Below are positions 47,101 through 57,117 of a DNA stretch of 64,000 bases, one piece after another. A program made the translations under genes and the position numbers. Below the pieces are notes generated by a model. That model did no database searches and was not told the origin of the DNA. It saw only the letters and a list, made by a program, of their open reading frames with translations. The stretch comes from Onthophagus taurus (lineage: Eukaryota > Arthropoda > Insecta > Coleoptera > Scarabaeidae): the NCBI RefSeq assembly GCF_036711975.1, contig NC_091966.1, positions 39,625,501 to 39,689,500 of the forward strand, given 5' to 3'. How positions within the stretch are numbered: position 1 is the stretch's first letter; every line of letters starts with the position of its first letter.

Positions 47101-49838
47101 AGCTGAACATAGTGGTTTCAACTTGATGATTGTGCAGCTTATCATGGTAGGGTGGTAAGAAATTGGCTAGACAACTATTCCTGCAAGATGGATTGGTCGA
47201 GGTGGACCAGTCGCATGGCCCCACGATCTGCAGACCTTAATCCTTTAGAATTTTTTGTGTGGAGATATTTGAAAGGAAAATTGTATGAGACACCTGTTCC
47301 CACAAGGGATGAACTTTTAATAGGGTTAGGAATTGAACTAAAATTGGAACTAAAAAAGTCACTTCGAACCAGTTTCTGAAGAAGGTGCAACATGGATCCG
47401 AAACGTCAAACCTTTTCTTAAAAGACGCACGGCAAAACCCGAAAGATTCTAGTGTTAGTTCTAGTTTTAGTTCTAATTTTAGTTCAATTAACTCCGGCCG
47501 TGAAAGCCTTCGTACTTATAGGATTAGGAAAGCTTGTAATGATAGAAGGCTGTTCTTAAATACCATTACTCGATCAGTAATTCGTCTGTCAGAATTATGC
47601 AAGCAAAATGATTACCTTTTCAACAATTACTTTAATGTTTTTCTGTTATTATTTAGATTAAAAACATTAGTTAATTTACCTACTTTGTTTCCATGGCACA
47701 CATTATTTTAACTATCTTTAACTATCCTCTAAAAACATTGGTCTGTATCGAATAATAAAAAGCGGGTTATCTTGAAAACGATAAACTTTAGCGCATTGTG
47801 ATAAGAGTACCCTTTTTGCTTAAAAAGTACAGAGAATAAGAATTTTTATTCAAAAAGTATACTGTCAGAAAAGTTATTGTTATTTTAATCCGTAAAGAAT
47901 ACGTTACAGAGCGCCCTCTACCGGCTATAGTAACACGGACTCCATAATCGTCTTTCGAATGCCAAAAAACCTCCGTATACTAAATTTGAAAAGAATCGGT
48001 TGAAATATGTAATAATATTAAATAAAAAACAATTTAAAAATTTAATTTGAACCTGTGACCTATGTTTATATGAAGTTTTTGTGTTAATTATAAAAGATCT
48101 ATCGACTGTTAAAGGCCTGCTACAAAAACCTGAAACACCTGTATATAGACTAGCTGTATCCTGCGCGCGTTGCTACTCCACCAACTAAAATAAATTTAAA
48201 GGAAAGACATTACGTAAATATTCAATTCATTTTGAGTCATTTTATTGATTTTGTTCATTTTGAATAAAATATGACATAGAAACCTTCGTGGGCTCATATA
48301 CAACAACTTTGCTAAAGATCATCACATGATCAAATGCATAGTTTACGATTCTATAAAGGACATACAGACAAATATTCATTTATATATATACAGGGTGTAT
48401 CTGAATGACTGCAACAAACTTCAAGTGGTGATTCTTTAATGAATTTTAAGGGTACTTTAATATATGAACCATGGGCTACTTCGGCCTCCCTGGGGAGCTA
48501 CGCCCCTCCATAAACGCTAGGAAAATGAAATTTAGGGAATATGTTTAACTCATAATAGGGCACGCTTTGATGCTATTTGTACTTTCAACCTACCCTTCTA
48601 AACTACTAAACGTAACCACACCCGTTCAATTTATACTTAGATTTTTTTTATGAAGATGATAAATACATTGGAAAAATTTCAGTTAGATAAGTAAAACTAT
48701 TCTAAAACTTTTTTATCTCTCTGAAGTTCTTCGAAAATTTAATAATTTCGGAGAAAAAAATAATTAAGCAAACACTAACTGTTATGCTGTAGGGTTGTTA
48801 ATCGAAAGTTGGAATGAATTTATAATGAAAAAAGCTTAGTAGGCTTTGCAATCTTTGTCATAAATATTTTTGACGTTTAAATGTCAGTGGTTTTCTTACT
48901 ATTATTATTGTTTTATTTAAAATTTTGAGCGTAAATGCGATAGAACTATATTCAAAAATTAATTTGAATACAGTTCTATTTATTCTACTGTGTAGCTCTT
49001 TAGGGGAGCCGAAGTCCCCTATGGTTCATATATCAAAGTACCCTTAAAATTCACTAAAGAATCACCCCTTGAAGTTTGTTGCAGTAATTCAGATACACCC
49101 TGTATATAGATAAGAAATGTCGACATGAAATTAAACATGCATTAACGAATTTTAATACCGATTTTTCTCTAAATAGCAGGATTGAACAAAATGCTATACA
49201 GCATACGTGAAAACTAATATTTTCCACTAACTTGTATGTCTTTCCACATAATCCGACATACCTAGGCGTTAATGTAAAATCTTAGTTTCCTCACTTGTAC
49301 TGTAATATACTATTTTTTTTTAAACTTATTTAATTTTAGGTAACTTTAGCTTTGGAAATTACACCAAATTTAAATCTCAAACAATCGTAGAATTTATTGA
49401 AAATGCCGTTGAACATTCGCGGAGCGGCCGTTATTTATTCTTTTTAAATAGGAGGCCAACAATCGGACCCGCTCGTGTACAACTTTTACATCCCGTTTCT
49501 AGATTTAAGCAAATACAAAGTTTACAGCACATGTGCAGGTACTAAATTATTAATTACTTATTTTTTATAAATTATTTTTTAATTGATTTTATTTTAGGTT
49601 TGTGATAAATAAACATGTAAGAAAAGACTTGATACAACAATTACCGTTACCGCGTCGTATGATTGATTATTTGAGTACTCCTCATTATTATTCGGAATTA
49701 ATTGATGATGAACAAATGGAACAAGAGGTTCATAGAGAAACGAGTACTCCCATCGTCGAGGAAGAGGGTACCGTTAGTCGAATTGGGAATTATATTTACG
49801 TTCGGACGAATAATAGTGTTGGTACACAACACTCGTAA
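41155..49838 (+). CDS. SOCS6: SOCS6/7-class suppressor of cytokine signalling
   Basis: Exons 41155-41295, 41345-42709, 45425-45593, 49340-49538 and 49598-49838 join in phase to give 704 aa. A long Ser-rich, low-complexity N-terminal half with Asn runs (about 1-500) precedes an SH2 domain starting at residue 503 (YGWYWGPLSGEAAEKIL). The phosphotyrosine-binding Arg is in DGSFIVRDSS (about residue 530). The SOCS box has an elongin BC box (SLQHMCRFVI) and the Cul5-binding LPLP. Such proteins bring substrates of tyrosine-kinase pathways to a Cullin-5 E3 ligase; the Drosophila counterpart of this class is Socs16D. An in-frame stop lies upstream of the chosen ATG. Introns 2 and 3 (2.7 and 3.7 kb) carry transposons. 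The SOCS6 versus SOCS7 label rests on the SOCS-box wording (PVSRFKQIQSLQHMCRF). Confidence 0.93.
43030..43056 (-). ncRNA. Hammerhead-like motif, left arm
   Basis: On the minus strand the order is CTGAAGA, T, GGCC-AAG-GGCC (stem and loop), GAAAC, TAG. The seven-base core and GAAA match the hammerhead consensus. One extra T before stem II and an unverified stem III keep this tentative. Confidence 0.4.
45012..45037 (+). ncRNA. Hammerhead-like motif, right arm (degenerate)
   Basis: This is the same layout as the left-arm copy, CTGAAGA, T, GGCT-AAG-GGCC, but GAAAC has become GGAAC. It would be expected to be inactive if the family is a ribozyme. Confidence 0.35.
46016..46254 (+). mobile_element. 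RTE-like LINE 3' tail or SINE, copy 1
   Basis: It starts CTAGCTGTACCCTGCGCGCG and ends with GACATACAGACAAACATTC followed by a TA-rich tail, wording typical of RTE-type LINE 3' ends and their SINEs in insects. It is repeated at 48150-48390 with about 90 percent identity by eye. A foldback transposon starts in its TA tail. Confidence 0.55.
46255..48141. mobile_element. Tc1/mariner-type element with about 450-bp inverted arms
   Basis: The ends CAGGGTGTTTCAGGTTTTTA and CTACAAAAACCTGAAACACCTG are inverted. The arms continue through AACAGTCGATAGAT, GACTCCATAATCGTC-like and CTGTACTTTTTAAGCAAAAA phrases. Its centre holds a transposase relic (47110-47380) and a stretch with another hammerhead-like motif. 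It is TA-flanked on both sides and inserted at the tail of an RTE-like repeat. Confidence 0.75.
47110..47380 (+). pseudogene. Transposase C-terminal relic
   Basis: The plus strand reads FQLDDCAAYHGRVVRNWLDN, then APRSADLNPLEFFVWRYLKG and KLYETPVPTRDEL. This is the region from the second to the third catalytic residue and the C-terminus of a Tc1/mariner-superfamily transposase (a PPRSPDLNPL.FF.WGYLKG pattern). Substitutions and frame breaks show decay. Confidence 0.7.
48150..48390 (+). mobile_element. RTE-like LINE 3' tail or SINE, copy 2
   Basis: This is the same unit as 46016-46254 (CTAGCTGTATCCTGCGCGCG to CATACAGACAAATATTCATT). A second foldback starts exactly in its TA-rich tail. Confidence 0.55.
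48391..49102. mobile_element. Foldback element (712 bp)
   Basis: CAGGGTGTATCTGAATGACTGC returns inverted as GCAGTAATTCAGATACACCCTG, with TA flanks. The arms match for over 100 bases (CTTCAAGTGGTGATTCTTTA; GGGAGCTACG against GTAGCTCTTTAGGGGAGCC). There is no transposase. Confidence 0.85.
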
Positions 49839-50940
49839 GGTTTGACCAAAAAAAAAATGTTAAATTATGAATTAAAAGCAGATAATCATTTGGGATTGTT
49901 TAGGATGTGATAATTTTTATTAAGAACAACGTTAACGAACAAGGTTGAGTTTTTTTTTGTAGGTTACGTCTTGATGATTTGATTTAAGATACTTTTAATA
50001 ATTTATTTGTATCAAAAGTTTAATTTATTTTTAAAATCAATAATATAATAATTGTAGGCATATCACTTGGAATTTATGAACAAACAAAAAAAGAAACAAG
50101 TTTTTTATATGAATAGATAAAGTGATCGAATTTAAGTCACTTATTAATAATATATTATCTTTAAAGTTTAAAAAGTCATCAATTTATTTAATAAATAATA
50201 AAAAAAATATTAACTATAAAAAAAGAATTAAAACCTTTATTACATATTAAATTGAATGAAGAATTAATTATTATTTTCTCTGACCAAAGTTCTAATTGTG
50301 ATCTTTTTCTAGTACATGTAAACTTTACGTATCAAATAGGGCAGCAAATATCATCATCATCTTCTATAGAGTGCTTTAATATGAAATAAGAACGATTTGA
50401 AAATTTTAAGTTTCGCTACGCGCGCGCGGTTTAGATTTTTTTTATAATTGCCGAGCCGAAGTTCCAGTGCAGACGACTTCCTATAACAAAACATATAATA
50501 CAACATTTCCAAAACAGGAAAGTGAAGAGCAGAAACAAACGTAGCCGTAGATCCGCCTCTTCATTCTTTTTGTAACGTTTTGTTATTTTAAATATAATGA
50601 AATGAAAAAGAAATCAAATTGGTTTTCTTTTTATCATAAACCACGACATCCAACTTGAAACGTTTTATTTAGTAACATCATAAATCCTAATATCCATTAA
50701 TGTTATTAAACATAAATTTAGAGCTTTAGATTTTTAATTAAATTATTTATTTTATTTTTAGTATAAAATACTACGAAGACTTTCTTTTGGAATCGTTTAT
50801 GAATGTGGAATTTATGAATCTAGGAAAAGTAATTACAACTCAATAAAAGGCAATAAGTGTTAGAGGATTGAAATGGAATTGCGTGAAACGTAGAGAAGTT
50901 GGAATAAATAGAAAGATTTCAAAATTGCAGAAAATTATTT
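49839..50940 (+). other. SOCS 3' UTR and downstream flank
   Basis: This AT-rich stretch has several AATAAA/ATTAAA-like signals (about 50190-50250). A short CG-rich run (CGCTACGCGCGCGCGG) is at about 50413. No gene is seen. Confidence 0.45.
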
Positions 50941-51414
50941 ATAAATAAGTTATACAGGATCTTAAGAAAACGAAAACTCAAGCCATTAATTCCAAGTCTA
51001 TGCTTCCACTCTGTATAACAATACTGAATTGAACATCCAGTGACAAGATGGGATTTGATAGGAATTTCCAGTTCAACCTCATGGTCAAGATCGTTTGTTA
51101 TCCAGCAACTGAAATACTGGAATCTATGTAATATGAATAATTTCCTGCATTATCTTTTTGGCATACGTGTCACAATCACTGCTTTTATTTTGTTTATGTT
51201 TATTTTTAATCTTAAAGCATCTCCTTCCCTGGTCATGGTGTTCAAAAGTCGATGCCATTTGTTCCCAATACAGCTTCTTAATAATAAGGGACACATTTTT
51301 ATAGTCTACACCATGTTGTGTTAGGGTTTCGATAAATTCTGTATGTTTTACTCGATCAAACGCTTTTTCATAATCGATAAAGTAGAGAAACACGACTTTG
51401 CGTTGATTTCGGCA

Positions 51415-52096
51415 CTATTGTAGCAGTCTCTTGTAGCGTTATCAGCTAAAGGTTAAAGCCAATAATTGTGGTGCCTTTAATTTTACACGCAAGCTGTCTC
51501 CTCTTCTATCTTCCTATTATATAAAAGGTCTTCTTGAGAAACTATCTACAATCAAGGAGCTTTTGACCGTAAATTGTCTTTTGTACCGCACTTTGAAAAT
51601 ATTGCATCTTCTGCAGCGAGGATGCTTGGTTTCGTTTTGCACCTTTGTATTGTCCAAAATGGAATATGAGTTTGTAATTTCGTCACCATAATATGTGTGT
51701 CATAGACTTTTATTGGAAAGAATTCAGAGGAGATTTCTCAAATATTTGTCTCTACGCTGTACGGATCGCGCACCCCTGCTGCGCGTCACAACTTTTCTGC
51801 ACTGGACGTAAGAAGAGATGACCATGACAAGTTTTTACAGAAGTTAGTGCAAGGTGATTTGGATTGTGGTTGGTTGGTTGTCAACAACCAACTACAATCC
51901 AATTCACCTTCCGTGACAATCATTTTTCCTGCGTGTACAACACGTAGTACCAATGAGTTTTATCTGAGGAATTGTAGTGTATAATAACAATAATAGTGTA
52001 TTTGTTTTATAGTATGTGCTATTTCTTTTACTTTCTTGTAATATTGTCCTGTAATTGATCTTTTTTGGGCAATAAAGTCAATTATTATTATTATAG
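51415..52096 (+). pseudogene. Second LINE, ORF2 C-terminus and 3' tail (plus strand)
   Basis: The pieces CGAFNFTRKLSPLLSS, LSKMEYEFVISSP, LERIQRRFLKYLSLRCTDRA and DVRRDDHDKFLQKLVQGDLD follow each other, with frame shifts, in the order of a Jockey/CR1-like RT C-terminus. The tail ends AATAAAGTCAATTATTATTATTA, a (TTA)n end. It lies inside the minus-strand LINE. Confidence 0.6.
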
Positions 52097-52188
52097 TATC
52101 TGAAGGTCAAGCTGTGCTTCCCTTACACCAAGTCCCATACAGAATCCAAATTGATTGTCGCTTAGTTTTTTTTCGCATTCTCTGTATA

Positions 52189-52550
52189 CAGGGTGTTTCG
52201 GTGACTCGGGGAACAAATGTAACCACATGTACAAGAGTGAAAATGATAACGAATGATGTAAAAAAAAATTCCAAAAAATGCCATCAAAGTTAGAAAATTT
52301 TAACATATTTTTCTAAATATCTTAAACACTATTTATGGTAAAGCGTTGAAATTTGGTACAGTATAAATCAATGTGATGTAAAATCGTTAGGCAGTTTATG
52401 AGTTGGATCGGTCCGGGGGAACAACGCTATACAGGCTGTTCCTAAAGTTTGTTTGCTCAGAACTTTTTTATTCTACCATAACCCTACATTTATTTTTGCA
52501 GTTTCTAATAGTAAATTTAGTTTAGAAACTTTTATTACTGTTAGATAATA
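52189..52550 (+). mobile_element. Inverted-repeat element fragment, relative of 33010-33363
   Basis: It starts CAGGGTGTTTCGGTGACTCG after TA, with the internal boundary CTATACAGGCTGTTCC and then AAGTTTGTTTGCTCAGAAC. The reverse-orientation copy lies in TCF25 intron 3. Sequence up to 52847 continues the second sub-block but is less clear. Confidence 0.6.
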
Positions 52551-52847
52551 TTTCATTTGAAAAGGGTTTGAAAATTTGCAGACTTGTGATGTTTGATGCC
52601 AGCTTTTTAACTAAAATATTTTCAGGTTCCGGGTACTTGTGGTTAGACGTGCAGAGGTGACAATTTTCATATTTCAAATCCTGTATTTTATTACATTTTT
52701 GAAATCTTTGTTCAATTTTAGACCACACAACATTACCTTCAATAATTTATAAATCATCTCTGATCGCTGGAAAACAAGGTTTGTGTTAGGAATGTTGTAA
52801 TGGTAATGTATTATCGGACAATCAGTAAGGTTCGTTGAAATGCTATA

Positions 52848-53364
52848 CAGGGTGTTCAAATTATAATGTCAAAGTTGAACTTAAGAAAAGCCCAAAACTC
52901 AATTTTTTCAAATGGCAACCTTAACATATGAATTCATTTTCGAATTCTATGAAAAAAGATGATCAATTGTGTAGAATGTCCTGCACCATAAATTATAATC
53001 AGATTCAAATAATCCTCATTACTAAAACCCAAACGTGGCATTTTTTGAGAACAAAACACTACAAAATGTAACTTAGTTATCACACCAACAGAAATAAACT
53101 AGCCTTAGGAAATGTCAAACTGTTTAGTTTTTCTGTCGTTCATTTGTTTTCTAATGTGTTGCTATTTAGCGAAATTTCTTGTGATTTCGCTTAAAAATTG
53201 TTTTAACACGATAAACATACATTTTAGACATAGGTTTACATTCTACATAAAGTTGATCCAAAATTTTTCATAAAATTCAGATATGAATTCATATGTTGCC
53301 ATTTGAAAAAAATGACTTAGGCTTTTCTTAAGTTCAACTTTGATATTATAATTTGAACACTCTG
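52848..53364. mobile_element. Foldback element (517 bp)
   Basis: CAGGGTGTTCAAATTATAAT returns inverted as ATTATAATTTGAACACTCTG. The arms match over about 110 bases (AAGTTGAACTTAAGAAAAGC, TTTTTCAAATGGCAAC, ATATGAATTCAT). TA flanks are present and there is no ORF. Confidence 0.85.
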
Positions 53365-54399
53365 TATATCATTTCGAAGAACTTTTTGATTCTCCAATAA
53401 TACATAATCACCACAACATTCCCATCACAATTTTTTTTTCTAGCTGTATATTTTTACATATTTAGATTTGTCTGTTTTCAAGGTTTATTGTTTCCAGAAA
53501 CCCAGAAACGTCTGCATATTTTGTTCATTAGCAGTATTAAGTTTTATCATTTCTACATATATTTCGTCTAGACCTAGGGCCTTTCGTGTCTTACAGCATC
53601 CTACATCCTTTGGACTAATTAGTATTTGATTATTATCATCTACTCATTGTAGTGAATCTTTCCTAAATATTTGTAACTTGCTTTACCTTTTTGTATGTAT
53701 TGAAGTGGACATGTTTTCTTATGTATTATATTTTCTTACATGTATTCTTCTTTCGCTTTCCTGATGTCTCTCCGTGTTTCTTTATATTTCGCTTCATTTT
53801 GATTTTTGTAAGATCTTCGAATATCTATCAGTTTTCAAATTTTTTCTGACATCCATACATTTTTTGTAAATCCTATACTGTCTTGTAATTTTCCTGTTGG
53901 TAAGACTGTAATTTTTGTTTTGAAAGTGTGCTAAATTTTTTAGACTGTCGAAAATCGTCTAATTCTGTTGGTGTTTTACTTTTCACATCATTTTTCTTTG
54001 AGTCGTTGGGTATTTTCTCTATTTCTGGTTGTTTAAGTTTTTGGATTGAATTTGTGTTTGATCGAAGAAGTTCAATTTAATTGAGATCTCCGATTTCTAA
54101 TCAAGTTGATTATTGCATTATCTCCATGAATATATTCTTCTCTTAATCTTTTCGTCACTGAGAATGATTTAGAAATTTTATTTCTCAATTTTACTACATT
54201 TTCAAGTTTCTTTTCCATGCCTCTCTTTGTTAAAATTTAAATATCTTTTCTAAAGGTGTATATATATACAAGTCGTTTAGGTAAATCCCAAGCTATTTAC
54301 TTCTCAATTCATTTTTTATTGCAAGGTAAAAATGTTATCGACACATGATCTTTGTGTTATCTATACACAAAAAAGATTTATTCCTTTTTTTTTTAATAT

Positions 54400-55425
54400 T
54401 TACACAAATACATAAATTAAAATACAGATAATGATAACTAAAATTACAGCGCCTGTTACAATTAAAATGTACTTTTTTGTTAGAAATTTAAGTTGATGTA
54501 CATGGACTTCTTGAACATGGGGTTCATGTCGAGCAGAATCAGTTGCTTGTTGAGGTTCACTTTCTGTTTCAGAAATTACTGTACCTCTTAACCCAATTCT
54601 AGCTTCATATTCTTTACATACATCAGATATGTTAAGTACTTCAGACTAAAAAGAAAATATATTAAAAAAAATATAAGAATTGTAAAGATTTTTTACCAGC
54701 AATTTTCTTAATTGTTCATTTTCGGCTTGTATGTCTTCTAATTTCACTGATTTTTTTTTAGTAACTTGAACGTATTGATGCTTGAGTTCTTCTTGTTTAT
54801 GTTGTTGTTCTTTTTGTTGATGTGGTTCTTGTTCTTTTTGTTGATGTGGTTCTTGTTGTTTATGTTGATGTGGTTCTTGTTGTTTATGTTGCTGTTGTTC
54901 TTTTTGTTGATGTTCTAGTTGTGGTTGGAACATGAATGGTTGATTCTGTTGTAATCGACTAGAATGTGTCTCACTTGGAACGATTTTTACATATCCCTTA
55001 ACTTTATGGACTATACTTTCCTGTAACATTTCAAAATTCTTTAAGATTGACATGAAATCAAAATTAAGTTGCTGCGTTTTCCTATGCCTCTTAAGCGATT
55101 GGTATCTGGTGGTAAGAGCAGTAAGATCATCCATGTTATTAATCGTTTTTGTCATTAATTCATTAGTACCGTGTTCTATCGTATTTAATTCTTTTATTAA
55201 TTTCGACGTGTCTTTTGATGTTCCAATTTTATTAAGCACTTTTCTCATAGAAGCAACTAATTATTGTAAAAATAGTAGTAATTAGAAAAAAAATTGTATT
55301 ATTTCTTTAATACCATTTTTTGTTATCTTTCGTATTCCAGAATCGATCGCTTTAGTGAGGTTTTCATACTCCTTTTCCTTGAACAGCTCACTTTTTTTTC
55401 TAGTCAACGAGGCAACTTTTTTCAT
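54400..55425 (-). CDS. Syntaxin-like protein with zero-layer arginine, 305 aa
   Basis: Exons 55425-55314, 55256-54697 and 54645-54400 join in phase, with the same intron positions as the paralogue at 60473-61433. The N-terminal half resembles the syntaxin-7/12 Habc bundle (KEYENLTKAIDSGIRKITKN; IGTSKDTSKLIKELNTIE). A Gln/His-rich linker follows, with repeated EPHQ(H/Q)K units (about residues 150-195). Then comes a SNARE-like stretch and a C-terminal anchor (YILIVTGAVILVIIICILIY, about 283-302). Aligned without gaps to the paralogue, the Qa zero-layer Gln is Arg (about residue 244), and the following heptads contain Pro and His (ETESEPQQATDSARHEPH), so a normal SNARE helix is unlikely. The ORF and splice sites are intact. 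It may be a neofunctionalised or regulatory syntaxin, or an early pseudogene. Confidence 0.8.
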
Positions 55426-55884
55426 GGTTTAATCTATAAACACCACAAAAAATATATTCTCAGATATAACGCCGTAGAATATGTCACAGAACTGTCAATA
55501 ATATCATTGAGATTGTGTTTTATAGTATTTCTGATTTTCGTTATTGATCAAATCTTTAAAGGTTTTAAATTACGCGGAAGGAGTTCTTGAATATTTCTAT
55601 TATATTTTTATCAGTGAGGTAGGGGTTTTTAGAAAATGTTTTTATGAACTTTATTTTCCCTTGGTTGAAGAGCACTGAACAAATAATCCAGCATTATGTA
55701 TTATGTTATGATTTTAGTAGGTCGTCGCCCATCTGGAAATACATAATTCAAGAAGTTTTATCTTTAGTGGTTTCAAAAAGTACATGTCGCCATAGCTGCA
55801 TTACATGATAAAGTTGTTAATAAAGTTTTATTAAGAAAAACTAACCAATAAACAAAAACATTAAACAAGAAATAAGTAACTACC

Positions 55885-56874
55885 TACTACTACAACAAAT
55901 ACTCAAAATGGCCACCGTTTTCTTGTAAACATGCGTTAATTCTATGCCGAAAATTGCATTGTACTCTTTAAAGTGGAGCGGGATTGCGCAGGGTGTTAGA
56001 AACATTTAAAGTTCTCTGTTTTAGGTCTTCTTCGCTGTCAATAGCAGAAGAGTAAATTTTTGTTTTCAAGGCACCCCATAAAAAGAAATCACAGGGTGTT
56101 AGATCTGGTGATCTTGCTGGCCATTTTACAGGAGCATCATTTCCTCTTCCTATCCAATTTGGATAAACAGTATTTAAATACTGACGTACTACTGATGAAA
56201 AATGTGGCGGTGCACTATCATGCATAAACCACATATTTTGTTGAAGTAATAAAAGCAAATCTTCTAGTAAAATAGGTAACGTTTCTTGCAAAAAAATTAA
56301 ATAATTATTTCCATTTAAATTATTTGGTATAACAACTGGCCCTATAAGAAAATTATCGATAATTCACATATTCACTTTAAATTCATGTTGAAAATGAGTC
56401 ACTTTTGTTGCATGGGGATTTTCATCGGAGTAGACATGTACATTATGGAAGTTAGTTAAAATTACAAAATATTACGCAGGATTCTGAATCAATAGGTAAT
56501 AAATCTTGAATTTTTTGAATATGAAATGGATGGAGATGTTGTTCTTGTAAAGCGTTATGAACAACTGATTTTGGAATCGCTAATTCCAATGCCAGTCGTC
56601 TACAACTTATTTTTGGGTCTTCTTCTACTCTGTCTAGAATTTGTTCCTCAGTTGCTACTGTTCTCGTAGTACGTTTACGTCCACAATCAAAAGCCCGTGG
56701 CTTTGAACTACCAGTCTCCCGAAGACGTTTAACAATGCTTGCAAAAGTTTGGCGATTTAGTACTCTGCGGTTAGGAAACATTTCCCTGTAAACTCTAACA
56801 CTCTCGCGACTATTGCTGTTACAAAATTCATAAACTAATAACATGTCTATTTGTTCGCCATATGAAAAATTCAT
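55885..56874 (-). pseudogene. Transposase (DDE, IS630-Tc1-mariner type), nearly full length
   Basis: The N-terminal part 56874-56452 is open: YGEQIDMLLVYEFCNSNSR and RETGSSKPRAFDCGRKRTTR form a helix-turn-helix with basic linker, followed by DRVEEDPKISCRRLALEL. After frame breaks it continues VYSDENPHATKVTHFQHEFK and GPVVIPNNLNGNNYL. The C-terminal open part is 56291-55968 (MWFMHDSAPPHFSSVVRQYL; WPARSPDLTPCDFFLWGALK), with a tail NGGHFEYLL near 55885. By my count 37 residues separate the second and third catalytic aspartates. At least one stop (in the stretch after FKVNM) and a frame shift disable it. Confidence 0.75.
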
Positions 56875-57117
56875 GATGAATCAAAGATAACACGCAAAAT
56901 AAAAAATACGAATACCACTGTCAAGTTTCAGTTACATAAACAGTTTTTGTTTTTAACATTAATCATACCTAGCGAACTATTAACAGAAGCGTTACTAGTG
57001 TCATACAAACGCATGACCAAAAAATGAATAAAATCCATTGAGGATTTGTCGACTTATTTAAAAAAATATATTATTTTTAAAGCTTTCTAGCGTCTAAACA
57101 AATTAATTTTGTATATA

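Larger units (their letters stand above)
51124..53620 (-). pseudogene. RTE/CR1-type LINE reverse transcriptase, split by nested insertions
   Basis: Three minus-strand pieces lie in RT order. KTRKALGLDEIYVEMIKL (about 53600-53500) is the start of the RT fingers. LSDNQFGFCMGLGVREAQLD (about 52166-52107) is the next block. FIDYEKAFDRVKHTEFIETL followed by IIKKLYWEQ (51393-51200) carries motif A with its catalytic Asp. The gaps hold two inverted-repeat elements and a plus-strand LINE tail. Stops and frame changes show it is dead. The clade is inference. Confidence 0.65.

Noticed and set aside
47385-47711. 108-codon frame in the middle of the mariner-type element
   Set aside because: It starts inside the hammerhead-like motif and runs through TTCTAG repeats; I could not tie it to a protein family.
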